Assembly: GCF_030405905.1 (NCBI RefSeq)
Contig: NZ_JASATW010000021.1
Location: 40,030-104,029 of the forward strand
DNA from: Sphaerothrix gracilis
Lineage (GTDB): Bacteria > Cyanobacteriota > Cyanobacteriia > Phormidesmidales > Phormidesmidaceae
Length of the DNA: 64,000 bases
Reading direction: 5' to 3'
The notes below the pieces were generated by a model, which saw nothing but the letters and a program-made list of their open reading frames with translations, was not told where the DNA came from and made no database searches. A program made the translations under genes and the position numbers. This document shows positions 1 to 8,472 of this stretch, one piece after another (position 1 is the first letter of the stretch; each line of letters opens with the position of its first letter).

Positions 1-3000
1 CTAAAAGCCAGGGCATAGACGGTGGCGGTATGCCCTAGAAGCTGGGTAATTAGAGCGCCGGTTTCGACCTGCCAGAGGCGAATTGTGCCATCTTGTCCGG
101 CGCTAGCGAGGATTTCACTGGTGGGGTCAAAGGCGAGCGATCGCACCGGGTCGGTATGACCAGAGAGCAGGCGCATACTGTCAGCAACAGCGGTCGATCG
201 CAGGTGTACGTAGCAGTCATCACTGCCGCTGGCCAGCCAAGCTCCATCGGGACTAATGGCTAAAGTTCGCACCCAGTTTTGATGCTTGAAGACCTGCTGG
301 CAGCGGCTGTGATTAGAGTAGAGATTGACCTGCCAAACTCGCACCGAGGCGTCCCGGTGCCCACTGACTAAAAGATTTTGGTTGAAGTCACCGGCGAAGC
401 TGCTGACCGGATGACGGCTGCCCTGCCAGGTTTGCCATACCTGCGCCTTTTCTAAGTCCCAAAGCTGTACCTGATAGTCGCTACCAATTGCCAAGAAGCG
501 GCTGTCTGGGCTAAAGCGTAAAAAGGAAATTGGCTGCTCAAACCGGGTCGGTGACGGCAGCCGAGTCTCGTTAGCCAGGCACCAGAGCGTTACCTGTCGG
601 GACTGCTGGCTATAGGCCAAGTATCTGCCATCTGCACTGAGGGCGATCGCCGCCGGCGGCGTTTCTAGTCGCTCTGGTAAGCGACACCAGGGACGATTCT
701 CATGGATCCGCCAGAGCAAAATGTTGCGATCGCTCCAGCTTACGGCGATCGGCAGCCAGGCTTCAGCTTTAGCCTCAGCGTCTAAAGCCGTAGCCGGTAA
801 AAAGGCGGCGGTGCAGAGTAGACTGTCGGTGCCGTTGCGAAACTGGTCTTCAGTCTGATTGTAAATGTCCCAGCAGTGAATCGTTTGGGCTTCGCTGCAG
901 CCCATCAGCCAGCGACCATCAGGACTAAAGCTTAAAGCCGTAATCGGCTCTACTGTTTCTGTGAGCACCGCCAGAGAGTCGGCTGAGCCAATATCCCACA
1001 ATCGGATAGAGCCATCTTCACTGCCGCTGGCCAGCATATTGTTTTCTAAACTCAATGCTAAGCAGCAAACAGCATGAAAATGCGGCTCAAAAATGTAGGG
1101 CTGCTCCTGTTGCAAATTCCACAGGCGCAGATTGTCTTCAGCTCCTTCCGCCAGAAACAGGCCGTCAGCACTAAAGGCCAAGTCTTGCACCGCTGCCCCA
1201 CTCATGTTGGATAAAATCTGCTGCGGTTTACCGCTGTCAAGCTGCCAGAGAATTAGCCGTCCTTCGTCATCTCCGGTTGCCAGCAACGGTTCGGTGGGAT
1301 GAAAAGCGGCCACCGGACTTTTACCCAGAGGTTTGGCAAAAACCGTTTCGGCTAGCGCTGTGTGCGACAAATCTAGGCCATGCAGGTTAGCTCTTTGAAA
1401 ATCAGCCTGCCGCAGCGATAGCTGCGACCAGGTAAAAGCGGAGACAGGTAAGTTGAGCTGCTGGCAAAGATTGACTAAATTACCCGCGCCATAGCCATGC
1501 CGCAGTGGTAAAGTGCGAACTGCATCGAGCAGCAGCTGAATCTTGGCAACCATTGCCTGCTTATCGGGGTAAGCCCGGCGCACATGCTCAGCTAACGGCA
1601 GCAGGATTTGATGACGCTGCTTCTGCTGAATCGCTTCTTTAGCTTTGGCCTGCAGCAGGGCGTGGCTGTTGAGCAGGCAGGGGTCAGACTGATCAAATTC
1701 AGTCTGAACTTGCTGACGAAAATGCTGTAGGCAATAGAGCTGCAGGAGTGGGCTTTGCTTGAGTATCGCCTTACCTGCCGCATCGGTATCAGAAACACAC
1801 AGCGATCGCTCGATTAGGGCGAGGATGACGTGCTCTCTCACCGGGTTGACTGAGCTTTTTTGTAATTCTTCTAGGGTTAAAGGGTCGTGGGCGATCGCCA
1901 ACCAGTACATCACCTGCTGCTCGGCGGGCGATAGCCGCTGAAAAATGAGCTTGAGTGACTGGCTAATCGCAATATCTAGCTCTAGCGGCTGCTGCAAGAA
2001 CTGGGCTAGCTGGCCTTGGAATAGGGTTTCTAAGCTGGCCGCCGCTGCCAGGAGATAGCGAGGATTGCCTTCATATCGACGGTGTAGCGTTTGCCAATCG
2101 CTCACCGTTGCTTCTGAGACGGAAGACTGCAGCAGCAACTTGACTTCCTCTAGGCTCAGACCTGTGAGCGGATGGGAGACGATAGCCGCCCCGGAGTGCG
2201 TGGCTTTTTCTTGCCCAACCCAGAGAAGGCAGCTCCGGTGCGGCCGCCCTGAAACTGCTCTCAACAAATCTCGATAGCCTTCGCCGCCAGCACGATATTG
2301 TCTCGGCAACTGCCCCGCTGCGAAAACCGATTCTGCTGCATCTAGGATGACTAAGCAGCGCCACTGGCTGAAATGCTGTAGGATCCAGTCAGTTTGCTGA
2401 GCAGGAGTTTGCGGTAAATCAGAGGCTGGCTTATCGGCTAAAAAAGTAATGAGCTGACTGAATAAATCGGTCGTCGATAACTCTTCTAAAGAGTAGTAAA
2501 AAACGAAGTCAAAGCTGCTTTGCAGTTCTTCAGCCAGCTTGATAGCCACTGCTGTTTTCCCGACGCCTGCCTCACCCCAGAGGTTAATTACTCGAGCAGA
2601 CCCATTTTCTATCTTATCTTTTAGCTGATTTAAGGCAGCTTCTCGGCCAACAAAGTTGGCTGTACTGATATCGAGGTTGCCCCAGTAGTGACGGGGCCGC
2701 GTGACCTGAGCGGCAGGGAAAACGGAAGTAACGACCGGGATAGTCGCGGTGACAGAGCGTGAGGGCTGCACCTGATGGCTGGCCGCAAACTGCTGAAAGC
2801 GGAGCTTGAAGCTCTTTTTACCGACGCTCTCCGATAAAACGCTAGAGAGCCGCTTCCACAGCTTGGGGCCAATATCTCGCTTCAGATAGCTGGCACTATA
2901 GCCCACCTCTGCCGCTGCTTGCTCATAGGTGTTATTTTCCCAAGCAGCCAGCAGAACAACCCGCTCTGCTTCGCTGAGGCGACGATTTTCTGCTCGAAAG

Positions 3001-3041
3001 ATTAGCGTATCAACTGTTCCGAAGACCTCTTCAAAGTCCAT
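1..3041 (-). CDS. HTH - NB-ARC ATPase - WD40 repeat protein (partial, runs off the left edge)
   Basis: A single frame stays open from the ATG at 3041 to base 1 (about 1013 codons, no stop), so the C-terminus lies outside the window. In order: an N-terminal helical domain (about residues 1-95) resembling the HTH found at the N-terminus of cyanobacterial vWA-MoxR-associated (VMAP) proteins; an NB-ARC/STAND ATPase with P-loop GEAGVGKTA near residue 155 and Walker B-like CLVILDAAES; a helical region; a short pentapeptide-like stretch (RQADFQRANL, near residue 545); then about ten WD40 blades ending in motifs such as LRLWNL, IRLWDI, VQLWDL. The family is thought to sense a ligand on the beta-propeller and oligomerise through the ATPase. 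Ligand and output are unknown. It is transcribed away from the NfeD-like gene. Confidence 0.88.
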   Translation of the reverse strand, partial: MDFEEVFGTVDTLIFRAENRRLSEAERVVLLAAWENNTYEQAAAEVGYSASYLKRDIGPKLWKRLSSVLSESVGKKSFKLRFQQFAASHQVQPSRSVTATIPVVTSVFPAAQVTRPRHYWGNLDISTANFVGREAALNQLKDKIENGSARVINLWGEAGVGKTAVAIKLAEELQSSFDFVFYYSLEELSTTDLFSQLITFLADKPASDLPQTPAQQTDWILQHFSQWRCLVILDAAESVFAAGQLPRQYRAGGEGYRDLLRAVSGRPHRSCLLWVGQEKATHSGAAIVSHPLTGLSLEEVKLLLQSSVSEATVSDWQTLHRRYEGNPRYLLAAAASLETLFQGQLAQFLQQPLELDIAISQSLKLIFQRLSPAEQQVMYWLAIAHDPLTLEELQKSSVNPVREHVILALIERSLCVSDTDAAGKAILKQSPLLQLYCLQHFRQQVQTEFDQSDPCLLNSHALLQAKAKEAIQQKQRHQILLPLAEHVRRAYPDKQAMVAKIQLLLDAVRTLPLRHGYGAGNLVNLCQQLNLPVSAFTWSQLSLRQADFQRANLHGLDLSHTALAETVFAKPLGKSPVAAFHPTEPLLATGDDEGRLILWQLDSGKPQQILSNMSGAAVQDLAFSADGLFLAEGAEDNLRLWNLQQEQPYIFEPHFHAVCCLALSLENNMLASGSEDGSIRLWDIGSADSLAVLTETVEPITALSFSPDGRWLMGCSEAQTIHCWDIYNQTEDQFRNGTDSLLCTAAFLPATALDAEAKAEAWLPIAVSWSDRNILLWRIHENRPWCRLPERLETPPAAIALSADGRYLAYSQQSRQVTLWCLANETRLPSPTRFEQPISFLRFSPDSRFLAIGSDYQVQLWDLEKAQVWQTWQGSRHPVSSFAGDFNQNLLVSGHRDASVRVWQVNLYSNHSRCQQVFKHQNWVRTLAISPDGAWLASGSDDCYVHLRSTAVADSMRLLSGHTDPVRSLAFDPTSEILASAGQDGTIRLWQVETGALITQLLGHTATVYALAF

Positions 3042-3101
3042 GCACCCGCGACTTGTGTCTGTCTTAAATCTTAAGTGCCTTAGTGTAACCTGAATTTTCC
3101 A

Positions 3102-3233
3102 GAACTTTCCAGAACTTTTTATAAAGAAACAGGACTTGTTCCATATCTGCCTGAACTTTGCTGACCTGAATTAGGAACTGAAAACGGCTGAATTTTTCCG
3201 AGACGAGAGCCGAACTTTCTGTATTGGAACTTT
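3102..3233. repeat. Five copies of GAACTTT upstream of the HTH-STAND gene
   Basis: GAACTTT occurs at 3102-3108, 3112-3118, 3153-3159, 3212-3218 and 3227-3233, all on the + strand, within the 277-bp divergent gap between the WD40 gene and the NfeD-like gene. The copies are unevenly spaced and in the same orientation, as expected of a protein-binding array rather than a transposon. Recognition by the neighbouring HTH protein is speculation. Confidence 0.5.
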
Positions 3234-3318
3234 TAATAAGCTAACGCATGATAAACATATTCTCCAGCCAATCAAGGCGCATAACCCCCTACCGTTTCTG
3301 ATAAAAAAGGAGAGAATC

Positions 3319-3660
3319 ATGGGTGAGTTTAATCGGCTCTTTGGCCTCTTCGGATGGCTTTTGACCACACAGACAAGTTCAGCCAATGACCTAGAAGAAA
3401 AGACTCAAATCCCCACAGTTGATCAGTCTGACTTTGATGAACTGCATCCGCTCTATCCCAATCAAGACAGGGCAGCAGTCATTGCAAACGAAATTCGCCC
3501 AGGCCAAATTGGGCGGGTGAAGTATCAGGCGTCTTGGTGGAAAGCTCGCTGCGAGCAAAATATATTTTTGCCTTCTGAAACCGCCGTGCGCGTCGTGGGT
3601 CGTCAAGGTCTGACGCTGCTAGTAGAACCTGACTGTATTCAGTTGAGAGAAGCTTTCTAA
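3319..3660 (+). CDS. Short NfeD-like (OB-fold) protein
   Basis: Protein of 113 residues. The C-terminal half (about 60-108) has the NfeD C-terminal OB-fold pattern: GQIGRV, then WWKARC, then VRVVGRQGLTLLVEP. Full NfeD proteins add a serine protease or several membrane helices; this is the short form with only a weakly hydrophobic segment near residues 5-20. NfeD domains act with stomatin/flotillin-type membrane proteins, but no such partner is next to it. The ATG is supported by AAGGAG about 7 bases upstream. A hairpin terminator follows directly. Confidence 0.75.
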   Translation: MGEFNRLFGLFGWLLTTQTSSANDLEEKTQIPTVDQSDFDELHPLYPNQDRAAVIANEIRPGQIGRVKYQASWWKARCEQNIFLPSETAVRVVGRQGLTLLVEPDCIQLREAF

Positions 3661-3679
3661 CCTTTCTGCTTTAGCTCTG

Positions 3680-3698
3680 GGGCACCGACTGGGTGCCC
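3680..3698 (+). terminator. Hairpin terminator after the NfeD-like gene
   Basis: Arms GGGCACC (3680-3686) and GGTGCCC (3692-3698) form a 7-bp stem 20 bases past the stop codon. The tail is TTAAAAATT, not a clean T-run, so termination may be partial. The hairpin covers the GTG that would give the next gene a longer N-terminus, which argues against that start. Confidence 0.5.
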
Positions 3699-3734
3699 TT
3701 AAAAATTGATTTTAATTGGATTTTACCAGCCCTT

Positions 3735-3974
3735 ATGAAACGCCCAAATCGCTATAGTTTTCTATTTCGGATTGCCTGTGATGCCCTCCGCTTATTAGCG
3801 ATCGCCACCTTTGGATTTTTAGCGGCCTGCTTGTTTTTAATGCCCTTCGGCGCGGCTGCTTTGGCCTCAACTTTAATGACTAATGCGCTGCCTTTCTTTC
3901 TGCAGTTGGCAACCTGTATTCTTTGCATTATGGCGATCGCTGGTTTTATTGAAGCGCTGACTCAGCAGCACTAA
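3735..3974 (+). CDS. Small two-helix membrane protein, unknown function
   Basis: Protein of 79 residues from the ATG at 3735, with two hydrophobic segments (about residues 15-40 and 50-73) separated by a short loop. No motif is recognised. A GTG at 3693 would add 14 residues but lies inside the upstream hairpin, so the ATG is preferred. The 3' end overlaps the convergent formyl-THF ligase gene by 4 bases. Confidence 0.5.
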   Translation: MKRPNRYSFLFRIACDALRLLAIATFGFLAACLFLMPFGAAALASTLMTNALPFFLQLATCILCIMAIAGFIEALTQQH

Positions 3975-4561
3975 TGGGCTGTGAGATACAGGCCGCTCTC
4001 CGTACAGATACCGTCTAAACGCTTGTCCCAGGGCGCTTTGGGAATTTTAGGTAAGCGAGCATATTCAAACACAATGCCCAGAGTTGGCTTGCCGATCCAG
4101 GCAGGCTGACTCAGCAGGCGATCGTAGTAGCCGCCGCCATAGCCCAGACGATAGCCCTTAATGTCGCAGGCAACGGCAGGGACTAAAATCAGGTCTACCG
4201 TAGCCGGGTCTACCAGCGGGGAATCCGGATGAGGTTCCCAGATGCCGTAGGCTCCTGTTTGCAGCGGCAGAGAGCCCTGGGGATACCAGCGATGCCAGAC
4301 AATCGACTGATCGATGCAGCGGGGTAGTCCCCAAGAGCGCTGCATTTGGAGCAGGGGAGAGAGATCGGGTTCTTGGCGGAAGCTGCAGTAAGCCAGGATG
4401 GTTCGGGCTTGGGCAAATAGGGGCAGGGTTTTGAGGTGATAGCAGATGCGATCGCTCTTTTGCCGCCAAACCTGAGGCGGAATTGCCTGTCTTGCTTTCA
4501 GCAAGCGCTGGCGCAAAGCCGCCTTTTTTTGTTGAATCGACTGCGAGTTGGTCAGCGCCAT
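3971..4561 (-). CDS. 5-formyltetrahydrofolate cyclo-ligase (MTHFS family)
   Basis: Protein of 196 residues, normal for the family. It converts 5-formyl-THF to 5,10-methenyl-THF with ATP, returning stored folate to the one-carbon pool. Diagnostic features: the N-terminal KAALRQRLLKARQAIP helix, the central LPLQTGAYGIWEP substrate segment, and the C-terminal LGYGGGYYDRLL loop that binds ATP and folate. It starts only 3 bases after the stop of the upstream pentapeptide/HhH gene, so the two are probably co-transcribed without any obvious functional link. The equivalent E. coli gene is ygfA/fau. Confidence 0.92.
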   Translation of the reverse strand: MALTNSQSIQQKKAALRQRLLKARQAIPPQVWRQKSDRICYHLKTLPLFAQARTILAYCSFRQEPDLSPLLQMQRSWGLPRCIDQSIVWHRWYPQGSLPLQTGAYGIWEPHPDSPLVDPATVDLILVPAVACDIKGYRLGYGGGYYDRLLSQPAWIGKPTLGIVFEYARLPKIPKAPWDKRLDGICTESGLYLTAH

Positions 4562-4564
4562 AGC

Positions 4565-6778
4565 CTAAAAATAAAGCAGTAAGTTTAGCCCTGGAATCGT
4601 TCTAGAAAACGTCCACAGTAATAAGGCAATATACAAAACCCCCAGACTCCACTGATACCAGACTAAAGCCGTAATTAGGCCCGGTACGGCCTCATCCCGC
4701 AGCCGAATGTCATTGAAGCCGAACTTCAGCCAGTTGTTAAGGCTGAAGTCATAGTAGTTTAGCCAGTTCCAGCGGCGATCGAGCAGAATGGGGGTATAGC
4801 GATCGCGGAAAAAAGGAAATTTTGGAATGACTGGCAGCCGCGCAATCAGCAGTCTGAGCTGACGCATACCGCCATCTTCGACAAAATAGCTGCTGTCCAT
4901 GAGGTTGTGATATCGTCCCTGCTGATACAGCAGCAGCACCAAGACCAGCGGCAGCGGCACAGTTAGCAAACTTAGGCACAATAGTGTCCAACCCGACTGC
5001 TCCGCCGTACGGCTAATCAGGCTGAGGCCAGATAGCAGCAGCAGCCCAAAGCTGCCCAGCATCCAGCCAATTTCCTGGCGAGGTGGACTAGTAGCGTTGG
5101 CATAGCGCCGGCGATAGCGATCGATCAGCCAGAAGATCAGACTGAAGAAGGCGATCGCCACAATCGCAATTCCCAAGGTTAGCCCGGAGCTAGTGCCGTA
5201 GCGGCTCAGCAGCAATAGCAAAGATAGCAGCAGCCAGCGGCCAGCCGCCTGTAACCGAGTGAGCCAGGAGAAAGTCGTTGTCGTCATGATGCGATCGCGA
5301 ACCTTGATGTAGGCGGCTAAATCAACTTGCTCTAGATTCAGCAGATCGCTCAGGCTCAAAAATGGCTGCTGGCTCCGCGCCTGTAAAATGGCCTGCTGCT
5401 GGGCGGGCGTAAAGCCCACCTGCCTTAGCTGCTGGGCGTTGGCCGTATTGAGATTGACGCCGGTAATCCGTTTTTGCAGTTCGCGCAGCCGCAGGGTTTC
5501 AGTCAGGTATTCAACCTGATTGGCATCGGCAATTTGTTCAAGCAGCCGAAAGTTTCGCACCAAATTGCGCAGCAGGGTTTCATTCCCTGGCAGTATGGGC
5601 ACAGAAATGAACTGACCAATTTGTCCCGGACTGCCTAGAATTTGGGCCTGATCGCTATTGAATTCCAGACCGGCCACATTGATGTAGGCCCCTGGTAAAA
5701 ACCGGGCATCCCCAAAGTCGAGCTGACTGGCAATAGCCGCCCCCCGTAGATTCACGGGCTGACTAAACTGAGCCTGCTGAAACAGCGCCGCGGCTTCAAA
5801 CTGAATTTCGGTTAGAAATAAAGCGCGCAAAAAGCGGCTGCGGCTAAAGTTGGCGCCCTTCTGCCAGGTAGCTTGAGCAAAATCCACGTTTTGCTGCCAC
5901 TGAATGCGGCTGAAGTTGCTCTCTGCCTGAAACAGGGCCTGATTAAAATTAGCGGCGGCTTGAAATTCACTGCTCTGAAAGCTGACAGGGCCTAAAAACT
6001 GACTCTGATTGAACCGAACTCGCTCAAAAAACAAGCTGCTGCGAAATCGAGCAGTTTGCTGAAACAGAGCGCCAATAAAGCTAACCGCCTGACTGAAGCG
6101 GGCTTCTGTCCAATTGGCTTCCTGACCAAAAACAGCGCCTCTGGCTTCTACTGAGTTGAGAAAAAAGAGGTTGGCCCCGTTGACTCGCCCTTCAAACTGA
6201 GTTTGCACCAGTCTCAAGGGGCCCCGAAACAAAAAAAGCTTGGTAGGAGCCTGAGCCTGAATCAGCAGCGACTGGGAAAGTTGCGAAAGCTGACTTAGCC
6301 GCCGCCGATCGCGGGCTAGCTGCGCCTGCTCAGTTTCAGTTAGCAAAGGGGACAGTGCTTCGCCGTAGAGGGGTGCTCGCAGTCCTAGCTGCGACAGGTC
6401 AAAGTCGCCCTGCACCAGCGCGTTACTCAGATCAAGCCCCAAAGGAATGCTGCCCGCCTGCAGCTTGGTGCGCAGTAAACGATAAAACTGGCTGCGAAAA
6501 GCTTCATTTTCAGATCGCACGTCAATTGCAAACCGACGCAGATCAATCACCGATTTGCCCTCCTGACGGCTGGGCGTGGCCAGTCGCTCCTGCAAAATTT
6601 CCAGGGTCAGGGGCGGATGTTCTAAAGCAAAATCAGAGGTCGCCAGCGCTGGCTGTCCCCAGCAGAATCCAACCATCAGCCAGACTGCCAGCCCGATCAG
6701 CCAGCGGCTAAATCGAATTCTGTCGGCTTGTGGGCAAAAGTTAGAAAAATATGGCAAATTCAGCGGCCACCGAGTCAA
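4565..6778 (-). CDS. Large membrane protein with pentapeptide-like repeats and ComEA-type helix-hairpin-helix
   Basis: Protein of 737 residues. In order: a hydrophobic N-terminal segment (about 26-47) ending in PALA, like a signal peptide; a 100-residue lead; about 250 residues of degenerate pentapeptide-like repeats built on A.F.. units (ANFNQALF, VDFAQATW, ANFSRSRF); a ComEA-style helix-hairpin-helix (VNLNTANAQQLRQV, about 430-490); then roughly five membrane helices between 500 and 735. The longest frame begins at TTG (6778), so the exact start is uncertain. Pentapeptide repeats predict a quadrilateral beta-helix, probably outside the cytoplasmic membrane. No enzyme motif is seen. I do not recognise the combination as a named family. 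Confidence 0.7.
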   Translation of the reverse strand: MTRWPLNLPYFSNFCPQADRIRFSRWLIGLAVWLMVGFCWGQPALATSDFALEHPPLTLEILQERLATPSRQEGKSVIDLRRFAIDVRSENEAFRSQFYRLLRTKLQAGSIPLGLDLSNALVQGDFDLSQLGLRAPLYGEALSPLLTETEQAQLARDRRRLSQLSQLSQSLLIQAQAPTKLFLFRGPLRLVQTQFEGRVNGANLFFLNSVEARGAVFGQEANWTEARFSQAVSFIGALFQQTARFRSSLFFERVRFNQSQFLGPVSFQSSEFQAAANFNQALFQAESNFSRIQWQQNVDFAQATWQKGANFSRSRFLRALFLTEIQFEAAALFQQAQFSQPVNLRGAAIASQLDFGDARFLPGAYINVAGLEFNSDQAQILGSPGQIGQFISVPILPGNETLLRNLVRNFRLLEQIADANQVEYLTETLRLRELQKRITGVNLNTANAQQLRQVGFTPAQQQAILQARSQQPFLSLSDLLNLEQVDLAAYIKVRDRIMTTTTFSWLTRLQAAGRWLLLSLLLLLSRYGTSSGLTLGIAIVAIAFFSLIFWLIDRYRRRYANATSPPRQEIGWMLGSFGLLLLSGLSLISRTAEQSGWTLLCLSLLTVPLPLVLVLLLYQQGRYHNLMDSSYFVEDGGMRQLRLLIARLPVIPKFPFFRDRYTPILLDRRWNWLNYYDFSLNNWLKFGFNDIRLRDEAVPGLITALVWYQWSLGVLYIALLLWTFSRTIPGLNLLLYF

Positions 6779-6904
6779 TATCCTATCTCGGCCAATAGTA
6801 TAAATTGATTGGGGAGATTGTAGGATGAGCAGAGAACCTCAGTCCGTTACCAGCCTCTAACTCTCTCAGCGGGGACGGAGCTTATTGCTTTTTTCAAATT
6901 ATCT

Positions 6905-7573
6905 ATGCGCGTCAAAATTTGTGGCATAACTCGGCCCGATCAGGCTCAGGCGATCGCCCATTTAGGCGCTACTGCGCTGGGCTTCATCTGCGTTGCCGCT
7001 TCGCCGCGCTACGTGACGCCCCAGCAAATTCAGTCAATCATGGCGGCGCTGCCCCAAACGGCCGCCCCCGATCGCATCGGCGTTTTTGCCAATCCGACTC
7101 TAGAGCAGCTAGAAGCCACTTTGGCGATCGCCCCCCTCACGGCTTTGCAGCTACACGGTCAGGAGTCAGTCAAATTTTGCCAGCAGCTACGGCGACAGTT
7201 TCCTCACCTAGAACTAATCAAAGCCTGCCGCATCCGCACTGCTGCGGATTTGGCTCAGGTAAAAGCTTATGGGGCCGCGATCGATACCCTGCTGCTAGAT
7301 GCCTATCAGCCCCATCAGCTCGGCGGCACAGGCAAGACCCTAGACTGGCGATCGCTCCAGGCATTTACGCCCAGCCGGCCCTGGTTTTTAGCCGGCGGGC
7401 TGAATCCTGAGAATATTTTGACCGCTTTAGAGTACCTGACCCCAGCGGGCATTGACCTTTCGAGCGGCGTCGAGCGATCGCCGGGAGATAAAGATCTAGA
7501 GAAGGTAGCGCAGCTCTTTGCCCAACTACAGCGCCACGGCGGCTCGACTTCGCGGCCATACAGCCGTGCTTGA
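6905..7573 (+). CDS. trpF: Phosphoribosylanthranilate isomerase
   Basis: Protein of 222 residues, the usual length. It catalyses the Amadori rearrangement of phosphoribosylanthranilate to CdRP, the third dedicated step to tryptophan. The TIM-barrel signatures are all present: MRVKICGITR with the catalytic Cys at residue 6, ALGFI, LQLHGQE, the LLLDAY strand carrying the catalytic Asp, the phosphate-binding LGGTGKTLDW, and FLAGGLNPEN with GIDLSSGVE. The last dozen residues are unconserved. No other trp gene is near; trp genes are usually dispersed in cyanobacteria, and trpF next to folE is also seen in the alkane-gene neighbourhood of other species. Confidence 0.95.
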   Translation: MRVKICGITRPDQAQAIAHLGATALGFICVAASPRYVTPQQIQSIMAALPQTAAPDRIGVFANPTLEQLEATLAIAPLTALQLHGQESVKFCQQLRRQFPHLELIKACRIRTAADLAQVKAYGAAIDTLLLDAYQPHQLGGTGKTLDWRSLQAFTPSRPWFLAGGLNPENILTALEYLTPAGIDLSSGVERSPGDKDLEKVAQLFAQLQRHGGSTSRPYSRA

Positions 7574-7591
7574 CGACGGGCTGCGCTCATA

Positions 7592-7651
7592 AGGGCAGGT
7601 TTTGAGCTAGCTCTAGGGCCGTCAGCGTCCCCTCTTGCTCAAGCCTGCCCT
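7592..7651. terminator. Long inverted repeat between convergent trpF and folE
   Basis: The arms at 7592-7607 (AGGGCAGGTTTTGAGC) and 7637-7651 (GCTCAAGCCTGCCCT) pair almost perfectly around a 29-base loop, in the gap where the two genes converge. A bidirectional terminator is the natural reading, although no strong T-run flanks it. It could instead be a small mobile palindrome. Confidence 0.45.
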
Positions 7652-7668
7652 CTAGATTAGACGGCGTT

Positions 7669-8406
7669 TTAGAAAAAAGAGGGCTGATGGCGAATCAGAC
7701 TCAAGAACTCTTCGCGAGTTTTTTGATCTTCCTGAAAAACACCTAGCATGGCGCTGGTCACTGTCCAAGAACCCGGCTTTTGCACCCCGCGCATCACCAT
7801 GCACATATGGCTGGCTTCCATCACCACGGCCACCCCCTGCGGATCGAGAATTTCCTGTACGGCTTCTGCGACCTGGCGGGTGAGACGTTCCTGCACCTGT
7901 AGGCGGCGAGAGTACATTTCCACAATGCGGGCCAGCTTGCTCAACCCCACTACCCGCTCATTGGGAATATAGGCGACGTGAACGCGGCCCATGAAAGGCA
8001 GCATATGATGTTCGCAGAGACTAAAGGCGTTGATATCGCGTACCAGCACCATTTCGTTGTGGCCTTCATCAAAGATAGCGCCGTTAACCAGCTCTTCCAA
8101 AGACTGGTTGTAGCCGCTGGTGAGAAAGCGCATAGCTTCAGCCACGCGATTGGGCGTTTTGAGCAGTCCTTCCCGGTCGGGATCTTCGCCCACTGAGGTC
8201 AACAGAGTGCGGACAGCCGCCATCATATCTTCTTTGACCGTATCGTCGGTGTGCTTGAGCTGGGGGCTGGCTCCGTTGATGGTGTTGCGATCGGGGCGAG
8301 CAGGGGGCTTTTTGGCAGGGGAACTGGCCACCACTGATTCCTCGGAGGCATTTGTAGTGGCAGATGAATTGCTGCCGTTACCAATACTTGAAGACGTAAT
8401 AGTCAT
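7669..8406 (-). CDS. folE: GTP cyclohydrolase I
   Basis: Protein of 245 residues. It converts GTP to 7,8-dihydroneopterin triphosphate, the entry to folate and pterin synthesis. The catalytic half (about 60-240) carries the zinc-binding CEHHMLPFMGRVHVAYIP segment, the QVQERLTRQ helix, and VVMEASHMCMVMRGVQ with the second zinc Cys. The first 50 or so residues are Ser/Ala/Thr-rich low complexity and probably a disordered extension. It lies 66 bases after the start-proximal end of the SDR gene on the same strand, so read-through from that gene is possible. Confidence 0.95.
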   Translation of the reverse strand: MTITSSSIGNGSNSSATTNASEESVVASSPAKKPPARPDRNTINGASPQLKHTDDTVKEDMMAAVRTLLTSVGEDPDREGLLKTPNRVAEAMRFLTSGYNQSLEELVNGAIFDEGHNEMVLVRDINAFSLCEHHMLPFMGRVHVAYIPNERVVGLSKLARIVEMYSRRLQVQERLTRQVAEAVQEILDPQGVAVVMEASHMCMVMRGVQKPGSWTVTSAMLGVFQEDQKTREEFLSLIRHQPSFF

Positions 8407-8472
8407 AGTTCAGTTAAATTTTAAACTTCTAAAACCAGGGAACAAAAACACAAAGGTATTTGCTGAGGCCCG

